From Syntrophobacteraceae bacterium (GTDB lineage Bacteria; Desulfobacterota; Syntrophobacteria; Syntrophobacterales; Syntrophobacteraceae): a DNA stretch of 54,468 nt. Below the pieces are notes generated by a model. The model ran no database searches. It was given only the letters and a program-made list of their open reading frames with translations, and had not been told where the DNA came from. The DNA lies in the NCBI GenBank assembly GCA_025453975.1, contig JALOPI010000022.1:1-54468 (forward strand). Direction: 5' to 3'. Made by a program: the position numbers and the translations under genes. Positions 1 to 9,213 of this stretch are shown here, piece after piece (within the stretch, counting starts at the first letter, position 1; each line of letters begins with the position of its first letter).

Positions 1-768
1 AAACCGGTCGTTGAACTCGATGCAGTCGATGATCTGGATGCTGCCATCTTCCTCGAGATAAATGTGGTCAGTGCGCAGATCGCCGTGTCCGTCGCGGATA
101 CGCCCCTCGGCGACCCGACGGAGCAGCAGCCCCTGGCGATCCCTGAAGAAGGCGCGGCTGACCTCGCGGATGACCTCCCAGCGATCCGAGGGGATCAACG
201 ATCCGACGAACGGGTCGACTTGCTGGAAATTCTCCTCCATGTTGAAGGCCACTCGATCCGGCATGCCGAAGGCGTCGATGACCGGGCTGCCCTCGCTACG
301 CTCGTAAAAACGCCCGAGGCTCTCACCCAGCGCCTCCAGGGAGGTCTCGAGCCTCTTCGACGAGGAAGCCCCATCGACTCCCGATTCAGTAAGAATCGTC
401 TGGAGGCACCAGGCATCGGGTAGCCTTCTCATGCGCACGGCTACCTCCACCACCTCTCCCCGGCTCCCCATGCTGAAGGCCCCCGGTGCTTCTTCCCGGA
501 TCTCCACGACGGAGTCGTAGACACCGTGGCTCAAACGCTGGTTGAGAGCCACTTCACGCTGACAGAACCGTCGTCGGGCCTCGAAGGTGGTGAAATCCAG
601 AAAGCCAAAATCCACGGGCTTCTTCAGCTTGTAGACCCAGCTGCCCGCGAGGAAAACCATGGAGATGTGCGTGTCCCGGCGCTCGATTCCGTCAACGGGG
701 TGAGGATAAAACCCGGCATGCGCCATGGCCTGGCCAATGCGCTCCAATCGCTCCATGGCGTCCGTCAT
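1..768 (-). CDS. Aminoglycoside phosphotransferase-like / P-loop kinase fusion protein, N-terminal part (runs off window)
   Basis: The reading frame is open from about 777 down to base 1, so only the first ~256 residues are here. The last residues in the window carry the kinase-like Brenner motif HGDLRTDHIYL followed by IIDCIEFNDRF. This signature is typical of the bifunctional aminoglycoside phosphotransferase/ATP-binding proteins, in which an APH-like domain precedes a P-loop kinase domain; the second domain would lie outside the window. ATG 768 is preferred over ATG 777 because AGGAGG sits 9 nt upstream of 768 but directly abuts 777. The true substrate of this family is unknown and antibiotic resistance should not be assumed. 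It lies 175 bases beyond the stop of folE2 on the same strand. Confidence 0.82.
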   Translation of the reverse strand, partial: MTDAMERLERIGQAMAHAGFYPHPVDGIERRDTHISMVFLAGSWVYKLKKPVDFGFLDFTTFEARRRFCQREVALNQRLSHGVYDSVVEIREEAPGAFSMGSRGEVVEVAVRMRRLPDAWCLQTILTESGVDGASSSKRLETSLEALGESLGRFYERSEGSPVIDAFGMPDRVAFNMEENFQQVDPFVGSLIPSDRWEVIREVSRAFFRDRQGLLLRRVAEGRIRDGHGDLRTDHIYLEEDGSIQIIDCIEFNDRF

Positions 769-942
769 CGATTCCATCCTCCTGGGGGACCTGGGGATTG
801 GGATACGCCCGGCGGAAGCGGCCCCGCCCGTCCGTGAGGAAGGGCTATGCACGCCCCGCCCGGGGAAGTCTGAATGAGAGAGGGATCCACAAGGATGTCG
901 TGGGCTGAAGGGGGGAGGACCATGAAGCCCCCGGCGGGTCCC

Positions 943-1728
943 CTATTTCCTGCGCTCGATGCAGGCGTAGGCGCTGTGGTTGTGAATGGACTCGAAGTTC
1001 TCGACGTCCACCATGAACCAGAGCACATTGTTGTCCTGCTTGAGCTGCTGGGCGATGTCCCGGACCACGTCCTCCACGAACTTGGGATTATCGTAGGCCT
1101 GCTCCGTGACGTATTTCTCGTCCGGCCGCTTGAGCACCGAGTAAACCTCGCACGAGGCCGCCGCCTCGACCAGCCGCACCAGGTCCTCGATCCATATGAA
1201 GCGCCGGAAGCGAACCGCCAGCCGCACCATGCCCCGCTGGTTGTGGGCTCCGTGCTGGCTGATTTCCTTGGAGCACGGGCAGACGGTGGAGATGGGGACA
1301 TTCACTTCGAGGATCAGGTCGTAGCCGTTCTGATGGTCCAGGGATCCGGTCACCCGGCAGCCGTATTCCATGAGCCCCGGGGCTTCCGTCACGGGGGAGA
1401 GCTTCTTCATGAAATAGGGGAATGAGATCTCGAAGTGGGCCGACTGGGCCTGCAGCCGATCCTGCATGGCCTCCAGGACCATGCTGAATTCGCGGATGTC
1501 GAGCCGGCCGTGGAATTCATTGAGGATCTCGATGAAACGGCTCATGTGAGTGCCCTTGAACTCCCGGGGCAGGTTCACATACATGTTGATGGACGCCACG
1601 GTGTTCTGGACGCCGCAGTTCTTGTCCATCACCGTGATGGGATATCGAATGTCCTTGACGCCCACCTTGTCGACGTTGATGTTGCGATGGTCCATCAGAC
1701 TTTGTACGTCGATCATGGGATCGCTCAC
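943..1728 (-). CDS. folE2: GTP cyclohydrolase IB (FolE2 type)
   Basis: 261 residues, full length for the FolE2/MptA family, which converts GTP to 7,8-dihydroneopterin triphosphate, the first step of folate (and often queuosine) synthesis. The metal and catalytic region is visible as [10 protein letters not shown] with Cys150 and Cys152, followed by HGAHNQRG (His159, His162). This family works without strict zinc dependence, unlike FolE. It starts with GTG at 1728, which overlaps the TGA of the upstream cooC-like gene as GTGA, so the two are probably translationally coupled. No other folate gene is in the window. Confidence 0.95.
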   Translation of the reverse strand: MSDPMIDVQSLMDHRNINVDKVGVKDIRYPITVMDKNCGVQNTVASINMYVNLPREFKGTHMSRFIEILNEFHGRLDIREFSMVLEAMQDRLQAQSAHFEISFPYFMKKLSPVTEAPGLMEYGCRVTGSLDHQNGYDLILEVNVPISTVCPCSKEISQHGAHNQRGMVRLAVRFRRFIWIEDLVRLVEAAASCEVYSVLKRPDEKYVTEQAYDNPKFVEDVVRDIAQQLKQDNNVLWFMVDVENFESIHNHSAYACIERRK

Positions 1729-2516
1729 GGCTGCACGTTGGTCGTTGGGGCTTCGGAAGCCAGATTTCGGGCGATCTCCTCCAGACCTTCCCGTGTCCTC
1801 GCATCGATGTTGTCCGCGAAGACCCCCTTCAGATCGGCGTCAATGATCCCCTCATCATAGGGGATGAAGCCCAGGAAGCGGTATTCGGCCAGACTTTCCG
1901 TGAGAAACTGGCGGTCCTTGTCGGAGCGCACCTTGTTGCCCACCAGAGCCACGTTGGAGAGGCCGATGTCGCCGGCCAGCTCCTTGATCTTGAGGGCCGT
2001 ATCGATGCTCCTCCGGCCTGGCTCGACCACCACGATGAGGCAGTCCACGGCCTGGGACGTGGCGCGCCCAAGATGCTCTATTCCCGCCTCCATGTCCATG
2101 ATGACCACTTCGTCGCGTCGCAGGATCAGATGCTGCACCAGGTTCTTGAGGAGGATGCTCTCGGGGCAGACGCAGCCGGTGCCGCCTTTCTTCACCCCCC
2201 CCATGACCATGAGCCGCACGCCTTCGCCCGATGGGACGGCCAGCTTCTCGGGAAGGTCGTCCACCTTGGGATTCATCTTGAAGAAGCCGCCAAAGCTGCC
2301 CGGCGTCGACTCGGTTCTTTCGGCCACGAGCTCCTTCATCCTGGAGATGGGCAGGATGTCCCTGGCGCCCCTGACGCCCAGACCGTGGCCCAGGTTGGCG
2401 TCGGGGTCCGCATCGATGGCCAGGACCTTCTTGCCCTGGGATGCAAACCATCTCACGAGAAAAGCCGAAAGCGTCGTCTTGCCGACTCCGCCCTTACCAC
2501 TGATTCCAATTTTCAA
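1725..2516 (-). CDS. cooC: CooC-type nickel-insertion ATPase (MinD/Mrp-like P-loop)
   Basis: 263 residues. The N-terminus has the deviant Walker [10 protein letters not shown] with the signature lysine (Lys8 and Lys13), and [12 protein letters not shown] follows. A CxC pair, Cys115 and Cys117 in [10 protein letters not shown], matches the dimer-interface metal-binding cysteines of CooC. CooC proteins use ATP to load nickel into carbon monoxide dehydrogenase or acetyl-CoA synthase; those enzymes are not in this window. The start is taken as TTG 2516, with GGGAGG about 8 nt upstream; an in-frame TTG at 2534 would lie before this ribosome site. It is first gene of a two-gene operon with folE2. 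Confidence 0.88.
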   Translation of the reverse strand: MKIGISGKGGVGKTTLSAFLVRWFASQGKKVLAIDADPDANLGHGLGVRGARDILPISRMKELVAERTESTPGSFGGFFKMNPKVDDLPEKLAVPSGEGVRLMVMGGVKKGGTGCVCPESILLKNLVQHLILRRDEVVIMDMEAGIEHLGRATSQAVDCLIVVVEPGRRSIDTALKIKELAGDIGLSNVALVGNKVRSDKDRQFLTESLAEYRFLGFIPYDEGIIDADLKGVFADNIDARTREGLEEIARNLASEAPTTNVQP

Positions 2517-2707
2517 GTTGACTTCCTCCCGCAACGAACAGTCTCAGGTTTCAGTTTCACGCTGGAGTCCGGGCCGATGCCGGATCCATGAGCAAAAAGC
2601 CACAAGCAGAGTCATGGCCCCGCATCGCCCGTGGCGATCGGTGCTCCTCATGGAGCCCGGGATGTGCCGGTGAGTGGTGGATCGCTGCTGTCGCCTCCGA
2701 TGCCGGT
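2517..2707 (-). other. ~190-nt structured leader of the cooC-folE2 operon
   Basis: Between the predicted transcription start (about 2707) and the TTG of the cooC-like gene lies a long untranslated leader. It holds two adjacent perfect stem-loops: arms at 2643-2647/2652-2656 (GCTCC/GGAGC, 4-nt loop) and 2624-2629/2633-2638 (ATCGCC/GGCGAT, 3-nt loop). I do not recognise a known riboswitch class. The length and paired structure suggest possible post-transcriptional control. Confidence 0.35.
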
Positions 2708-2713
2708 GCCTGT

Positions 2714-2743
2714 ATTATACGTACCGCTAAGGATTTAAATCAA
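2714..2743 (-). promoter_or_regulatory. sigma70 promoter of the cooC-folE2 operon
   Basis: Read on the minus strand there is a perfect -10 TATAAT (2719-2714) and a -35 TTGATT (2743-2738) separated by 18 bp. It is one of the best sigma70 matches in this GC-rich window. Transcription would start near 2707. Confidence 0.6.
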
Positions 2744-2752
2744 CCGTTGATT
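2738..2752. promoter_or_regulatory. Palindromic operator candidate over the -35 box
   Basis: A perfect inverted repeat AATCAAC-C-GTTGATT, with 7-bp arms and 1-bp spacer, covers the -35 hexamer of the cooC-folE2 promoter. Position and symmetry fit a repressor site, but no regulator is known from the sequence and the motif does not look like a Zur or Fur box. Confidence 0.35.
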
Positions 2753-2911
2753 CCCGTCACATGACCCCTGCACGTCGATCCTCCCGGACACCTGAATCCA
2801 CGATCTGGAGCCCGCCCCTCGGCTTGCGACGTCCAGGCAGGGTGATTATTCGAATGAGCAATGGTACGCGCGTGACGGCAAGGTTTGAATCCAAACCTGA
2901 AAGGATCCAGC

Positions 2912-3247
2912 ATGAGTCTCTCCTGCAAGCCCTTTTCCATAACCATGATCGACAGTCCACGGGAGCTGAGACTGGACGATGTGGACCTCACTCTGGAGTC
3001 GGCCAGGCGGGCGGCGGACGCGGCGGCGCGAGCCCTGGACGACGACCCCATGCTCATCTCCTGGTATGAGGCCCAAAGCGGCCGTCATTCACCACGGGTG
3101 GAATGCTGTCGCGACGACAAGCCGGGATGGCTCGCCTATGCCGAATCCCGGGGTGGCAGTCTCGTTTTCAGCGTCAACGATGCGAGCTACGTCTTCGTCT
3201 ACGCTCCATTGGTGGCCATGGGGCTCGAAACCGGAGGGCGGCAGTGA
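2912..3247 (+). CDS. DUF5619 family protein
   Basis: 111 residues, no signal peptide or membrane segment. The pattern DDPMLISWYEAQSGRHSP, then VECCRDDKPGWLAYAESRGG and INxxxYVFVY-like ending (VNDASYVFVYAP) matches the small DUF5619 family, widespread in anaerobes and archaea and without a known function. ATG 2912 is chosen because AAAGGA lies 7 nt upstream; the frame is also open further upstream but without a ribosome site. Its TGA overlaps the GTG start of the thioredoxin gene (GTGA), indicating an operon and a possible redox-related role. Confidence 0.75.
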   Translation: MSLSCKPFSITMIDSPRELRLDDVDLTLESARRAADAAARALDDDPMLISWYEAQSGRHSPRVECCRDDKPGWLAYAESRGGSLVFSVNDASYVFVYAPLVAMGLETGGRQ

Positions 3248-3696
3248 CGACCCGGCGGGTCATCGTCGGCTGCGCCCATTGCGGCTCCCGAAACCGGGTC
3301 CCGGGGGACCGTTTGGGGGATCGTCCGTTGTGCGGCCGATGCAAGAATCCATTGTCCATGGACGGGCAATACCCCCCACAGGCGGTGCAGGCCGTTGACC
3401 AGACCCTGGCCCGCGAGGTTCTGCAATTCCCGGGGCCTGCAGCGCTTTACGTCTATTCACCGGGCTGCCCGTACTGCCAGCGCATGAGCCCGATCTTCGA
3501 GGGTTTGGCTGCCGAATATGCCGGACGAATCAAGTTCGTGAAGATCATGATGGAGCAGAATCCGATGACGGCATCGCGATACGGAGTGGACAGCGTGCCT
3601 GCGCTGATTCTCTTTCGCCACGGCAAGGTGGTTCATCAGTTGAAAGGGCTGCTTCCCCCGGATGAGATCCGTCGCCACATCCAGTCCATCGCCTGA
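3244..3696 (+). CDS. Thioredoxin 2-type protein with N-terminal zinc ribbon and CPYC active site
   Basis: 150 residues. Two CxxC pairs (Cys10/Cys13 and Cys30/Cys33) form the zinc ribbon typical of TrxC/Trx2. The thioredoxin fold follows, with the cis-proline segment SVPALILF. The redox motif is Cys75-Pro-Tyr-Cys78, the glutaredoxin-type CPYC, rather than the thioredoxin WCGPC, and the tryptophan before it is absent (YSPGCPYC). The GTG start overlaps the preceding DUF5619 stop. The protein is probably a cytosolic disulfide reductase, but its partner specificity may differ from classical thioredoxin 2. Confidence 0.85.
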   Translation: MTTRRVIVGCAHCGSRNRVPGDRLGDRPLCGRCKNPLSMDGQYPPQAVQAVDQTLAREVLQFPGPAALYVYSPGCPYCQRMSPIFEGLAAEYAGRIKFVKIMMEQNPMTASRYGVDSVPALILFRHGKVVHQLKGLLPPDEIRRHIQSIA

Positions 3697-3810
3697 CTCC
3701 GCGCGGCCCCGGCGACCCGGCCGTACGGTCACCCGTCGATGGCCGCCTGACCGCTCTCGAGCGTGCAACCTGAAACCCGAAGTTGAGTACCCTGAATCAG
3801 GAGAACCGAC

Positions 3811-4434
3811 ATGGCCAAGCTGCTGCACATCCAAACCAGTCCCATGGGAGACCTTTCATTCTCGATCCGCGCCGCCCAGGCCTTCCTGGACGCCTATGCC
3901 GCAACCCACCCCGGCGATACCATCGAGGTCCTGGATCTGTGGAAATCCGAGCTTCCCCATTTCGATTTCACGGCCGCCTCGGGAAAGTACAAAATCATGC
4001 GGGGTCTTCCCCATTCGGGCGAGGAGGCCCGCGCCTGGGAGTGCGTCACCCGTCTCATCGATCACCTCAAGTCGGCGGACAAGGTCGTCGTCTCGACGGG
4101 AATGTGGAACTTCTCCCTGCCCTACCGTCTCAAGCACTATCTGGACATCATCGTGCAGCCGGGGCACACCTTCGCCTTCGACCCGGAGAAGGGCTACTCC
4201 GGGCTGGTGACGGGAAAGCCGCTCCAGCTCATCCTGGCCAGCGGAGGGGAGTATCCCCCGGGGTCCCCCGCCGCCGGATACGACTTCCAGAAGCCTTACC
4301 TGGAGATGATCTTCGGCTTCATCGGATTCACGGACATCCGGACCCTTCGGGTCGAGGGCACATTGACGGCCCAGGCGGATTTGAGCCTGAGCCGGATCGC
4401 GGATCAGGCCCGGGCCGCCGCGCGGGAGTTTTGA
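3811..4434 (+). CDS. azoR: FMN-dependent NADH-azoreductase / quinone reductase (AzoR family)
   Basis: 207 residues, the usual length of AzoR (formerly AcpD). The flavodoxin-like fold is seen in the phosphate-binding start QTSPMGDLSFSIRAAQAFL, the flavin-contacting segment GMWNFSLPYRLKHYLD (family: PMYNFxxPxxLKxxID), and LASGGEYPPGSP. The family reduces quinones and azo compounds with NADH by a two-electron mechanism. It starts 114 bases after the thioredoxin gene and ends 20 bases before the oppositely oriented kinase gene, with no obvious terminator between them. Confidence 0.92.
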   Translation: MAKLLHIQTSPMGDLSFSIRAAQAFLDAYAATHPGDTIEVLDLWKSELPHFDFTAASGKYKIMRGLPHSGEEARAWECVTRLIDHLKSADKVVVSTGMWNFSLPYRLKHYLDIIVQPGHTFAFDPEKGYSGLVTGKPLQLILASGGEYPPGSPAAGYDFQKPYLEMIFGFIGFTDIRTLRVEGTLTAQADLSLSRIADQARAAAREF

Positions 4435-4454
4435 TCCGAGCCGCCGAAGGCCTC

Positions 4455-6230
4455 TCAAACGGGGTGGGTGGGAAACACGATCTCGAAGGCGGTCCCTGTT
4501 CCCGAGCGGATGGTGAGCTTCCCCCCCAGCTGACGGGTCAGGGTATGAACGAGCAGCAGCCCGAGGGTTTGGGACTCATTGGGGTCCATGCCTTCCGGGA
4601 GGCCGATGCCGTCATCGGTGACGGTGAGAGCCACGTGGCCTGAATCCACTCCCGTGAGCTCCACGAGAATATCTCCCTCCCTTCGGCCGCGGAAGGCGTG
4701 CTTCAGGGCATTGGACACCAGCTCGCTGATGATGAGACCGGCCGGGATGGCGCGGTCGAGATCCAGGCTCACTTCGCTGATCTCGGTCCGGAGCCGGATA
4801 CTGGCGGCGTCGGAGGCGTACGACTGGGCCACGTGCTCGCAAATGCTTTTCACATAGTCGGGCACGCTGACCCTGGCCAGGTTGCCGGACCGGTAGAGGG
4901 TCTCGTGCAGCAGGGCCATGGCGCGCACCCGGTTCCGAGTGTCTCTCAGGAAAGCCTGGAGCTCGGGGCTCTGGATCTTTCCCGTCTGGAGGCTGAGGAG
5001 GCTGCTGATCACCTGGAGGTTGTTCTTGACGCGGTGGTGCACTTCCTTGAGAAGCAGCTCCTTCTCGTGAAGCGAGCTCTGGAGGGCCTCCTCCGCTCTC
5101 TTGCGCTCCGTGATGTCCATGAAGGTCCCGACGAGGCGGACCACCTTTCCCCCCTCGATCACCGGATTCCCAATGGTTCGCACCCAGAGATCCTCGCCGG
5201 TGGCATTGGTGAAACGGCACTCCAGGTCGTAGGGCTCGCCGTTCTTCACCGCCCTTCGAAACGAACTGTCCACCACGGGCGAGTCTTCCGGCGCATAGAA
5301 TCCGATGTTGCGGCCCACGTCACTCGGATCGTATTCCGGCCCCACCCCGTAGATGCGGTACACCTCCCGGGTCCAGGAGAGCCTCCCCGGTTCAACCTCG
5401 TATTCCCAGCCTCCCAGCTTTCCAATGGCCTGGGTTTTCTCCAGGAGCGCGTGGGCCTTCAGCAGCTGCTGGTCGGCCCGCTTCCGTTCCCGGATCTCTT
5501 CGTCGAGCTGCTCGTTGGAGCGGCGCAGGCTCTCGATGGTATCCCTGAGACTCCCGTAAAGTACATTCAGCGCCGACACCAGGTAATCCAGCTCGTCGGC
5601 CGCCTTTCCGGCGCCCGGGTGACGCTTGAGGTGAAATGGGGGCCGGGGCCGCTCGAGATCCAGACTTCTGGCCTGAAGACCCAGGCTCCTCAAGTGGTTT
5701 CCGGCCTCGAGCTGAAAGAGGATGAAGACCAGGAGTCCGATCACGAAGATCTTGCTGGCCTCCCCCAGGGAGAGAATCACGGCCTCTTCCAGGAGCTCCC
5801 GGCGGACCGCCTCGGGAGTGGCCTGTATCCTCAAGGCTCCGATGGCGATCTCCCTGCCCCGATGCGAGAACACCAGCGGGTAGACCCGCTCGATGCGGTC
5901 CCCGGCCACCGGTGTACCCTGAGCGATTTTGCGCCCCTCGACGCTCTCCACTTCCGCGAAGCTGATGTAAGGCAGGTTCAGGATGCCTTCCAGGTCGCTC
6001 TGCAGCAGCGCCTCGTCGGCAAGCCAGAGGTGCGTCGCGATGCTGGTGCTCCGAGAAACCTGGATGCGGTCGATCTCCTGCTCTATGGCCTCGAGCTTCT
6101 CATGGTAGCGGAAATACAGCTGAAGAGCGCTGATCAGCACCGTCGCCATCAGGCTGAGGAGAAGAATCCGCACGAAGAGCCGGCGTGCAATGGAGCCCCC
6201 CGATGGTTCCCGGGTGCCGATGTCGATCAC
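4455..6230 (-). CDS. Membrane sensor histidine kinase with PAS and HisKA_2 domains
   Basis: 591 residues from GTG 6230. Membrane segment about 20-40, a periplasmic part of ~115 residues, second membrane segment about 158-174, a coiled-coil linker (~225-270), one PAS/PAC region (~275-375), then EVHHRVKNNLQ (phosphoacceptor His near 398) of the HisKA_2 type, and an HATPase_c domain with N-box SELVSNALKHAF and G-box DDGIGLPEG. GTG 6230 has AGGAGG 10 nt upstream; an ATG at 6290 would overlap the preceding gene by 41 bases. No receiver domain is attached and no response regulator lies nearby. The directly upstream periplasmic binding protein probably supplies its signal. Confidence 0.88.
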   Translation of the reverse strand: MIDIGTREPSGGSIARRLFVRILLLSLMATVLISALQLYFRYHEKLEAIEQEIDRIQVSRSTSIATHLWLADEALLQSDLEGILNLPYISFAEVESVEGRKIAQGTPVAGDRIERVYPLVFSHRGREIAIGALRIQATPEAVRRELLEEAVILSLGEASKIFVIGLLVFILFQLEAGNHLRSLGLQARSLDLERPRPPFHLKRHPGAGKAADELDYLVSALNVLYGSLRDTIESLRRSNEQLDEEIRERKRADQQLLKAHALLEKTQAIGKLGGWEYEVEPGRLSWTREVYRIYGVGPEYDPSDVGRNIGFYAPEDSPVVDSSFRRAVKNGEPYDLECRFTNATGEDLWVRTIGNPVIEGGKVVRLVGTFMDITERKRAEEALQSSLHEKELLLKEVHHRVKNNLQVISSLLSLQTGKIQSPELQAFLRDTRNRVRAMALLHETLYRSGNLARVSVPDYVKSICEHVAQSYASDAASIRLRTEISEVSLDLDRAIPAGLIISELVSNALKHAFRGRREGDILVELTGVDSGHVALTVTDDGIGLPEGMDPNESQTLGLLLVHTLTRQLGGKLTIRSGTGTAFEIVFPTHPV

Positions 6231-6249
6231 GGAGGTGCTCCCTCCTTTC

Positions 6250-7050
6250 TCATTCTGGGTCACGGTCCATGATCCTCTGGTAGGCTCCATCCTCCTTCAT
6301 GTTCCGTAAGGCCTCCGATACGGGCGCAACCCACGCGGCGTGCCTGTCATTCAGGTAGAGAAACATCTCCCTCCGGGCCAGGGGCGGCTCCAGCACCTTG
6401 ACACCTTCGAGTCCGAGCTCCTTGATGACGAGCATCCCCCCACGCCTCGAGTAGATGACCAGGTCCACCCGGCCCTTATCGAGGAGGTGGAACAGGATTT
6501 CCTGGTCCCTCACCTTCTGAAGGGAGCGGGCTCCGGTCACATTTTCCTCCAGGATCTTCCAGCCTCTCACGAAGGCGACGTTGAAAGGACGAAGACTCTC
6601 CCACCCCGCCGTCGCCACGCCGACGTGCCTGCTGAAAGCCACGAAATCGTAATCCACCAGCTTTTCGGGCACTTGAATCAAGCGGGGGTATTTTTCGCTC
6701 AGGCCGGCGATCCTCAGGAAGTTGCCGTCCTCGATGCCTTCATTGGCATTGATGAGGGCCCGCTCGGCCGGAACCGAGATGATGGTGACCTCGACCCCCA
6801 CCCGTCGAAACGCCTCCTTCAGAACCCCGTCGACGATTCCGGACCCGTCGGGCATGGTATAGGGTGGACCATCCTCACTGCTCAGCACCAGTCTCGGCGG
6901 CTCGCGGCCCGGGGATGGGGAAGTCGCGCCGGGAAGGTCGGAAGGGGGAGATCCGGTGCCGGCGGCCAGCCTGTCCGCCCCGTCCGGCAGGAGGAAGCCC
7001 AGGGCCAGGATCGCTGCCAGCAGGCAGAGGGCGTGTCTTCGCAAGGTCAT
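6250..7050 (-). CDS. Periplasmic solute-binding protein, family 3-like
   Basis: 266 residues from ATG 7050. A basic start and hydrophobic stretch (RRHALCLLAAILALGFLLP) form a signal peptide, followed by a Pro/Ser-rich linker. The mature part resembles bacterial extracellular solute-binding family 3: LVLSSEDGPPYTM near its start, then GIVDGVLKEAFRRVGVEV and DGAYQRIMDRDPE at the end. There is no ABC permease or ATPase beside it. Placed between ftsH and a sensor kinase, it more likely feeds ligand information to the kinase than works in transport. An in-frame ATG at 7077 overlaps the ftsH stop as ATGA, so coupled initiation there is possible. Confidence 0.82.
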   Translation of the reverse strand: MTLRRHALCLLAAILALGFLLPDGADRLAAGTGSPPSDLPGATSPSPGREPPRLVLSSEDGPPYTMPDGSGIVDGVLKEAFRRVGVEVTIISVPAERALINANEGIEDGNFLRIAGLSEKYPRLIQVPEKLVDYDFVAFSRHVGVATAGWESLRPFNVAFVRGWKILEENVTGARSLQKVRDQEILFHLLDKGRVDLVIYSRRGGMLVIKELGLEGVKVLEPPLARREMFLYLNDRHAAWVAPVSEALRNMKEDGAYQRIMDRDPE

Positions 7051-7073
7051 GATGGCCACTCCCCGGCAGGCCG

Positions 7074-8888
7074 TCATGCGATGGGGCCGGCCAATGCATG
7101 GAATTCCTCCCCGTCCATGGTCTCGACTTCGAGAAGTCGGCGGGAGACTTTCTCCAGGATTTCCTGCTTTCGGGTGAGAAGAGCCTTCACGTGCTCAGCC
7201 CGCTCGGTGATGAGGGTTTTCACCTCCTCGTCCAGGCGGGCCGCCGTGGCTTCACTGTATTCCTTGCCCGCCAGCGACGCCTGCTCTGGGCTCAGGAAGA
7301 CCGGATGCCGCTGCCTGGGGTAGGTCGAAAGCCCCAGGGTCTCTCCCATGCCGTATTCCGAGACCATGGCCCGCGCGATGTCCGTGGCACGCTGGAGGTC
7401 GTTGTGCGCCCCCGTGGAGACGTCCTCGAAAACGACGGTCTCGGCCATGCGTCCGCCCAGGAGCACGTCGATCTTGCCGAGCAGCTCCTGCCGGGTCATG
7501 AGATACCGGTCCTCCGTCGGCAGCTGCTGGGTGTAGCCGAGGGCGCCGATGCCCCGGGGGATGATGGAGATTTTGTGGACCTTGTCCGCTCCCGGCGTCG
7601 AAGCCGCAACCAGGGCGTGCCCCGTCTCGTGGTAGGCCACGATCTCCTTTTCACGGGGATTGATGACCCGGTTTTTCTTTTCGAGACCCGCAATGATCCG
7701 GTCCACGGCGTTGTCCAGATCCTCCATGGCCACGGCCGAGCCGCGGCGCCGGGCCGCCAGGAGAGCCGCTTCGTTGACCACATTGGCCAGGTCGGCTCCC
7801 GAGAAGCCGGGGGTCTTGCGGGCAATGATCTTGAGGTCCACATCATCCGCCAGCTTCACCTTACGGGCGTGAATCTGGAGAATGGCCTCCCGGCCGTTGA
7901 CATCGGGCCGATCCACCAGGACCTGCCGGTCGAAGCGGCCGGCTCTCAGGAGGGCGGGGTCCAGGGTCTCGGGACGGTTGGTGGCCGCGAGGATCACCAC
8001 CCCCACCCGGGGGTCGAACCCGTCCATTTCGACGAGGAGCTGATTCAGAGTCTGCTCGCGCTCGTCGTGCCCGCCCATGTTCATGGGGCCCCTGGACTTG
8101 CCGATGGCATCCAGCTCATCGATGAAGATGATGCAGGGAGCCTTGTCCCGGGCCTGCTGGAAGAGCTCCCTCACCCGCGCCGCCCCGACGCCGACGAACA
8201 TCTCGACGAATTCCGAGCCGCTGATGCTGAAAAACGGGACCGCGGCTTCCCCCGCCACGGCACGGGCCAGGAGCGTCTTGCCCGTTCCCGGGGGCCCCAC
8301 CAGGAGGATCCCCTTGGGCATGCGGCCCCCCAGCTGCTGAAATCGTCCGGGCTCCCGCAGGTAGTCCACGATCTCCTGCAGCTCATCCTTGGCCTCGTCG
8401 GCCCCCGCCACGTCCCCGAACTTGGTGTCGATCTCCTTTTCAGCGTAAACCTTGGCACGGTTCCGCCCAAAGGACATGATCCCCTGACTCGCCCCGGCGC
8501 CAATCTTTTTCATGAGAAAATACCAGAGCCCAAAGAACACCAGGGCCGGCACCACCCAGGACATGAGATCCCTGAGGAGCGTGTTCTCCGGCTGGCCCCT
8601 GAAGATGACATTGTGCTTCGAGAGCTCCTCGGAGATCTCGGGGTCCACCCGGAACGTCACAAAACGGACCTCCTGGGTTTCACCCTTTTCCGTCATCCTC
8701 ATTTTCCCCGCGATGGTTCCCTGGGATATGACCACCTCGGTGACCTGATCAGCCCTGAGTGCCCGCAGAAACTCGCTGTAGGGAATGTGGCGGGGTCTGA
8801 ACTGCTGGGCGATGAAGTCCTGGATGAGGAGAACGCCCCAGACGGCCAGAAGCACGTACCAGATGGAGAACCGGGTTGCTTTTTCCAT
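7074..8888 (-). CDS. ftsH: ATP-dependent zinc metalloprotease FtsH
   Basis: 604 residues, the normal length. Two N-terminal membrane segments (about 7-27 and 111-128) flank the small periplasmic domain. The AAA+ domain has Walker A GPPGTGKT (198-205), Walker B FIDELD (255-260) and the second region of homology near 302-322. The protease domain carries HETGH at 420-424, the zinc-binding HExxH. FtsH is a membrane-anchored hexamer that degrades misfolded membrane proteins and regulatory proteins. Its TGA overlaps an in-frame ATG of the solute-binding protein gene. Confidence 0.97.
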   Translation of the reverse strand: MEKATRFSIWYVLLAVWGVLLIQDFIAQQFRPRHIPYSEFLRALRADQVTEVVISQGTIAGKMRMTEKGETQEVRFVTFRVDPEISEELSKHNVIFRGQPENTLLRDLMSWVVPALVFFGLWYFLMKKIGAGASQGIMSFGRNRAKVYAEKEIDTKFGDVAGADEAKDELQEIVDYLREPGRFQQLGGRMPKGILLVGPPGTGKTLLARAVAGEAAVPFFSISGSEFVEMFVGVGAARVRELFQQARDKAPCIIFIDELDAIGKSRGPMNMGGHDEREQTLNQLLVEMDGFDPRVGVVILAATNRPETLDPALLRAGRFDRQVLVDRPDVNGREAILQIHARKVKLADDVDLKIIARKTPGFSGADLANVVNEAALLAARRRGSAVAMEDLDNAVDRIIAGLEKKNRVINPREKEIVAYHETGHALVAASTPGADKVHKISIIPRGIGALGYTQQLPTEDRYLMTRQELLGKIDVLLGGRMAETVVFEDVSTGAHNDLQRATDIARAMVSEYGMGETLGLSTYPRQRHPVFLSPEQASLAGKEYSEATAARLDEEVKTLITERAEHVKALLTRKQEILEKVSRRLLEVETMDGEEFHALAGPIA

Positions 8889-9213
8889 GAAGTTCCTTGC
8901 CTTTCGGCCTCGAGCCAGAGAGACCTTCAGAGGTCGTTGAGGGTTGTTCTTCAGCCACCGTTGCCTGATGACCCCATTTAAAGCACAAGATCATTCACAT
9001 TCAAGAGATGATAGCCCTCATGATCAAAGTTTACCGGGTGCCGGTCCCTTGATCCCCAAGTCGTTCGGACCTATCTAGACACAATAGTGAACGATCATTG
9101 GTCAGGCTCGCGCCCGGCGGCCTCATGGGACATGACCTTTCAAACCCTCCACGCGCACCGGCAGCACCCTCGTGCCGCGCGGCTGGAGAACCTGGCAAGG
9201 GAGCGACGAATCC
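8889..9213. other. Divergent intergenic region, ftsH / P-type ATPase
   Basis: 325 bases between two divergent genes. On the minus strand TTGAAT (9005-9000) and TTAAAT (8982-8977) are spaced 17 bp and could be an ftsH promoter, but both are only 4/6 matches. No convincing heat-shock-type promoter in the correct orientation was found, and nothing clear was seen for the ATPase gene. Confidence 0.3.

Noticed and set aside
4698..6272. Plus-strand 524-codon open frame opposite the sensor kinase
   Set aside because: The minus strand carries full HisKA_2 and HATPase motifs; the plus frame is a His/Gly/Leu-rich shadow.
8960..8990. CCCCATTT as a heat-shock sigma32 -10 for ftsH
   Set aside because: It lies on the plus strand, while ftsH is on the minus strand, and no correctly spaced CTTGAA is present on the same strand.
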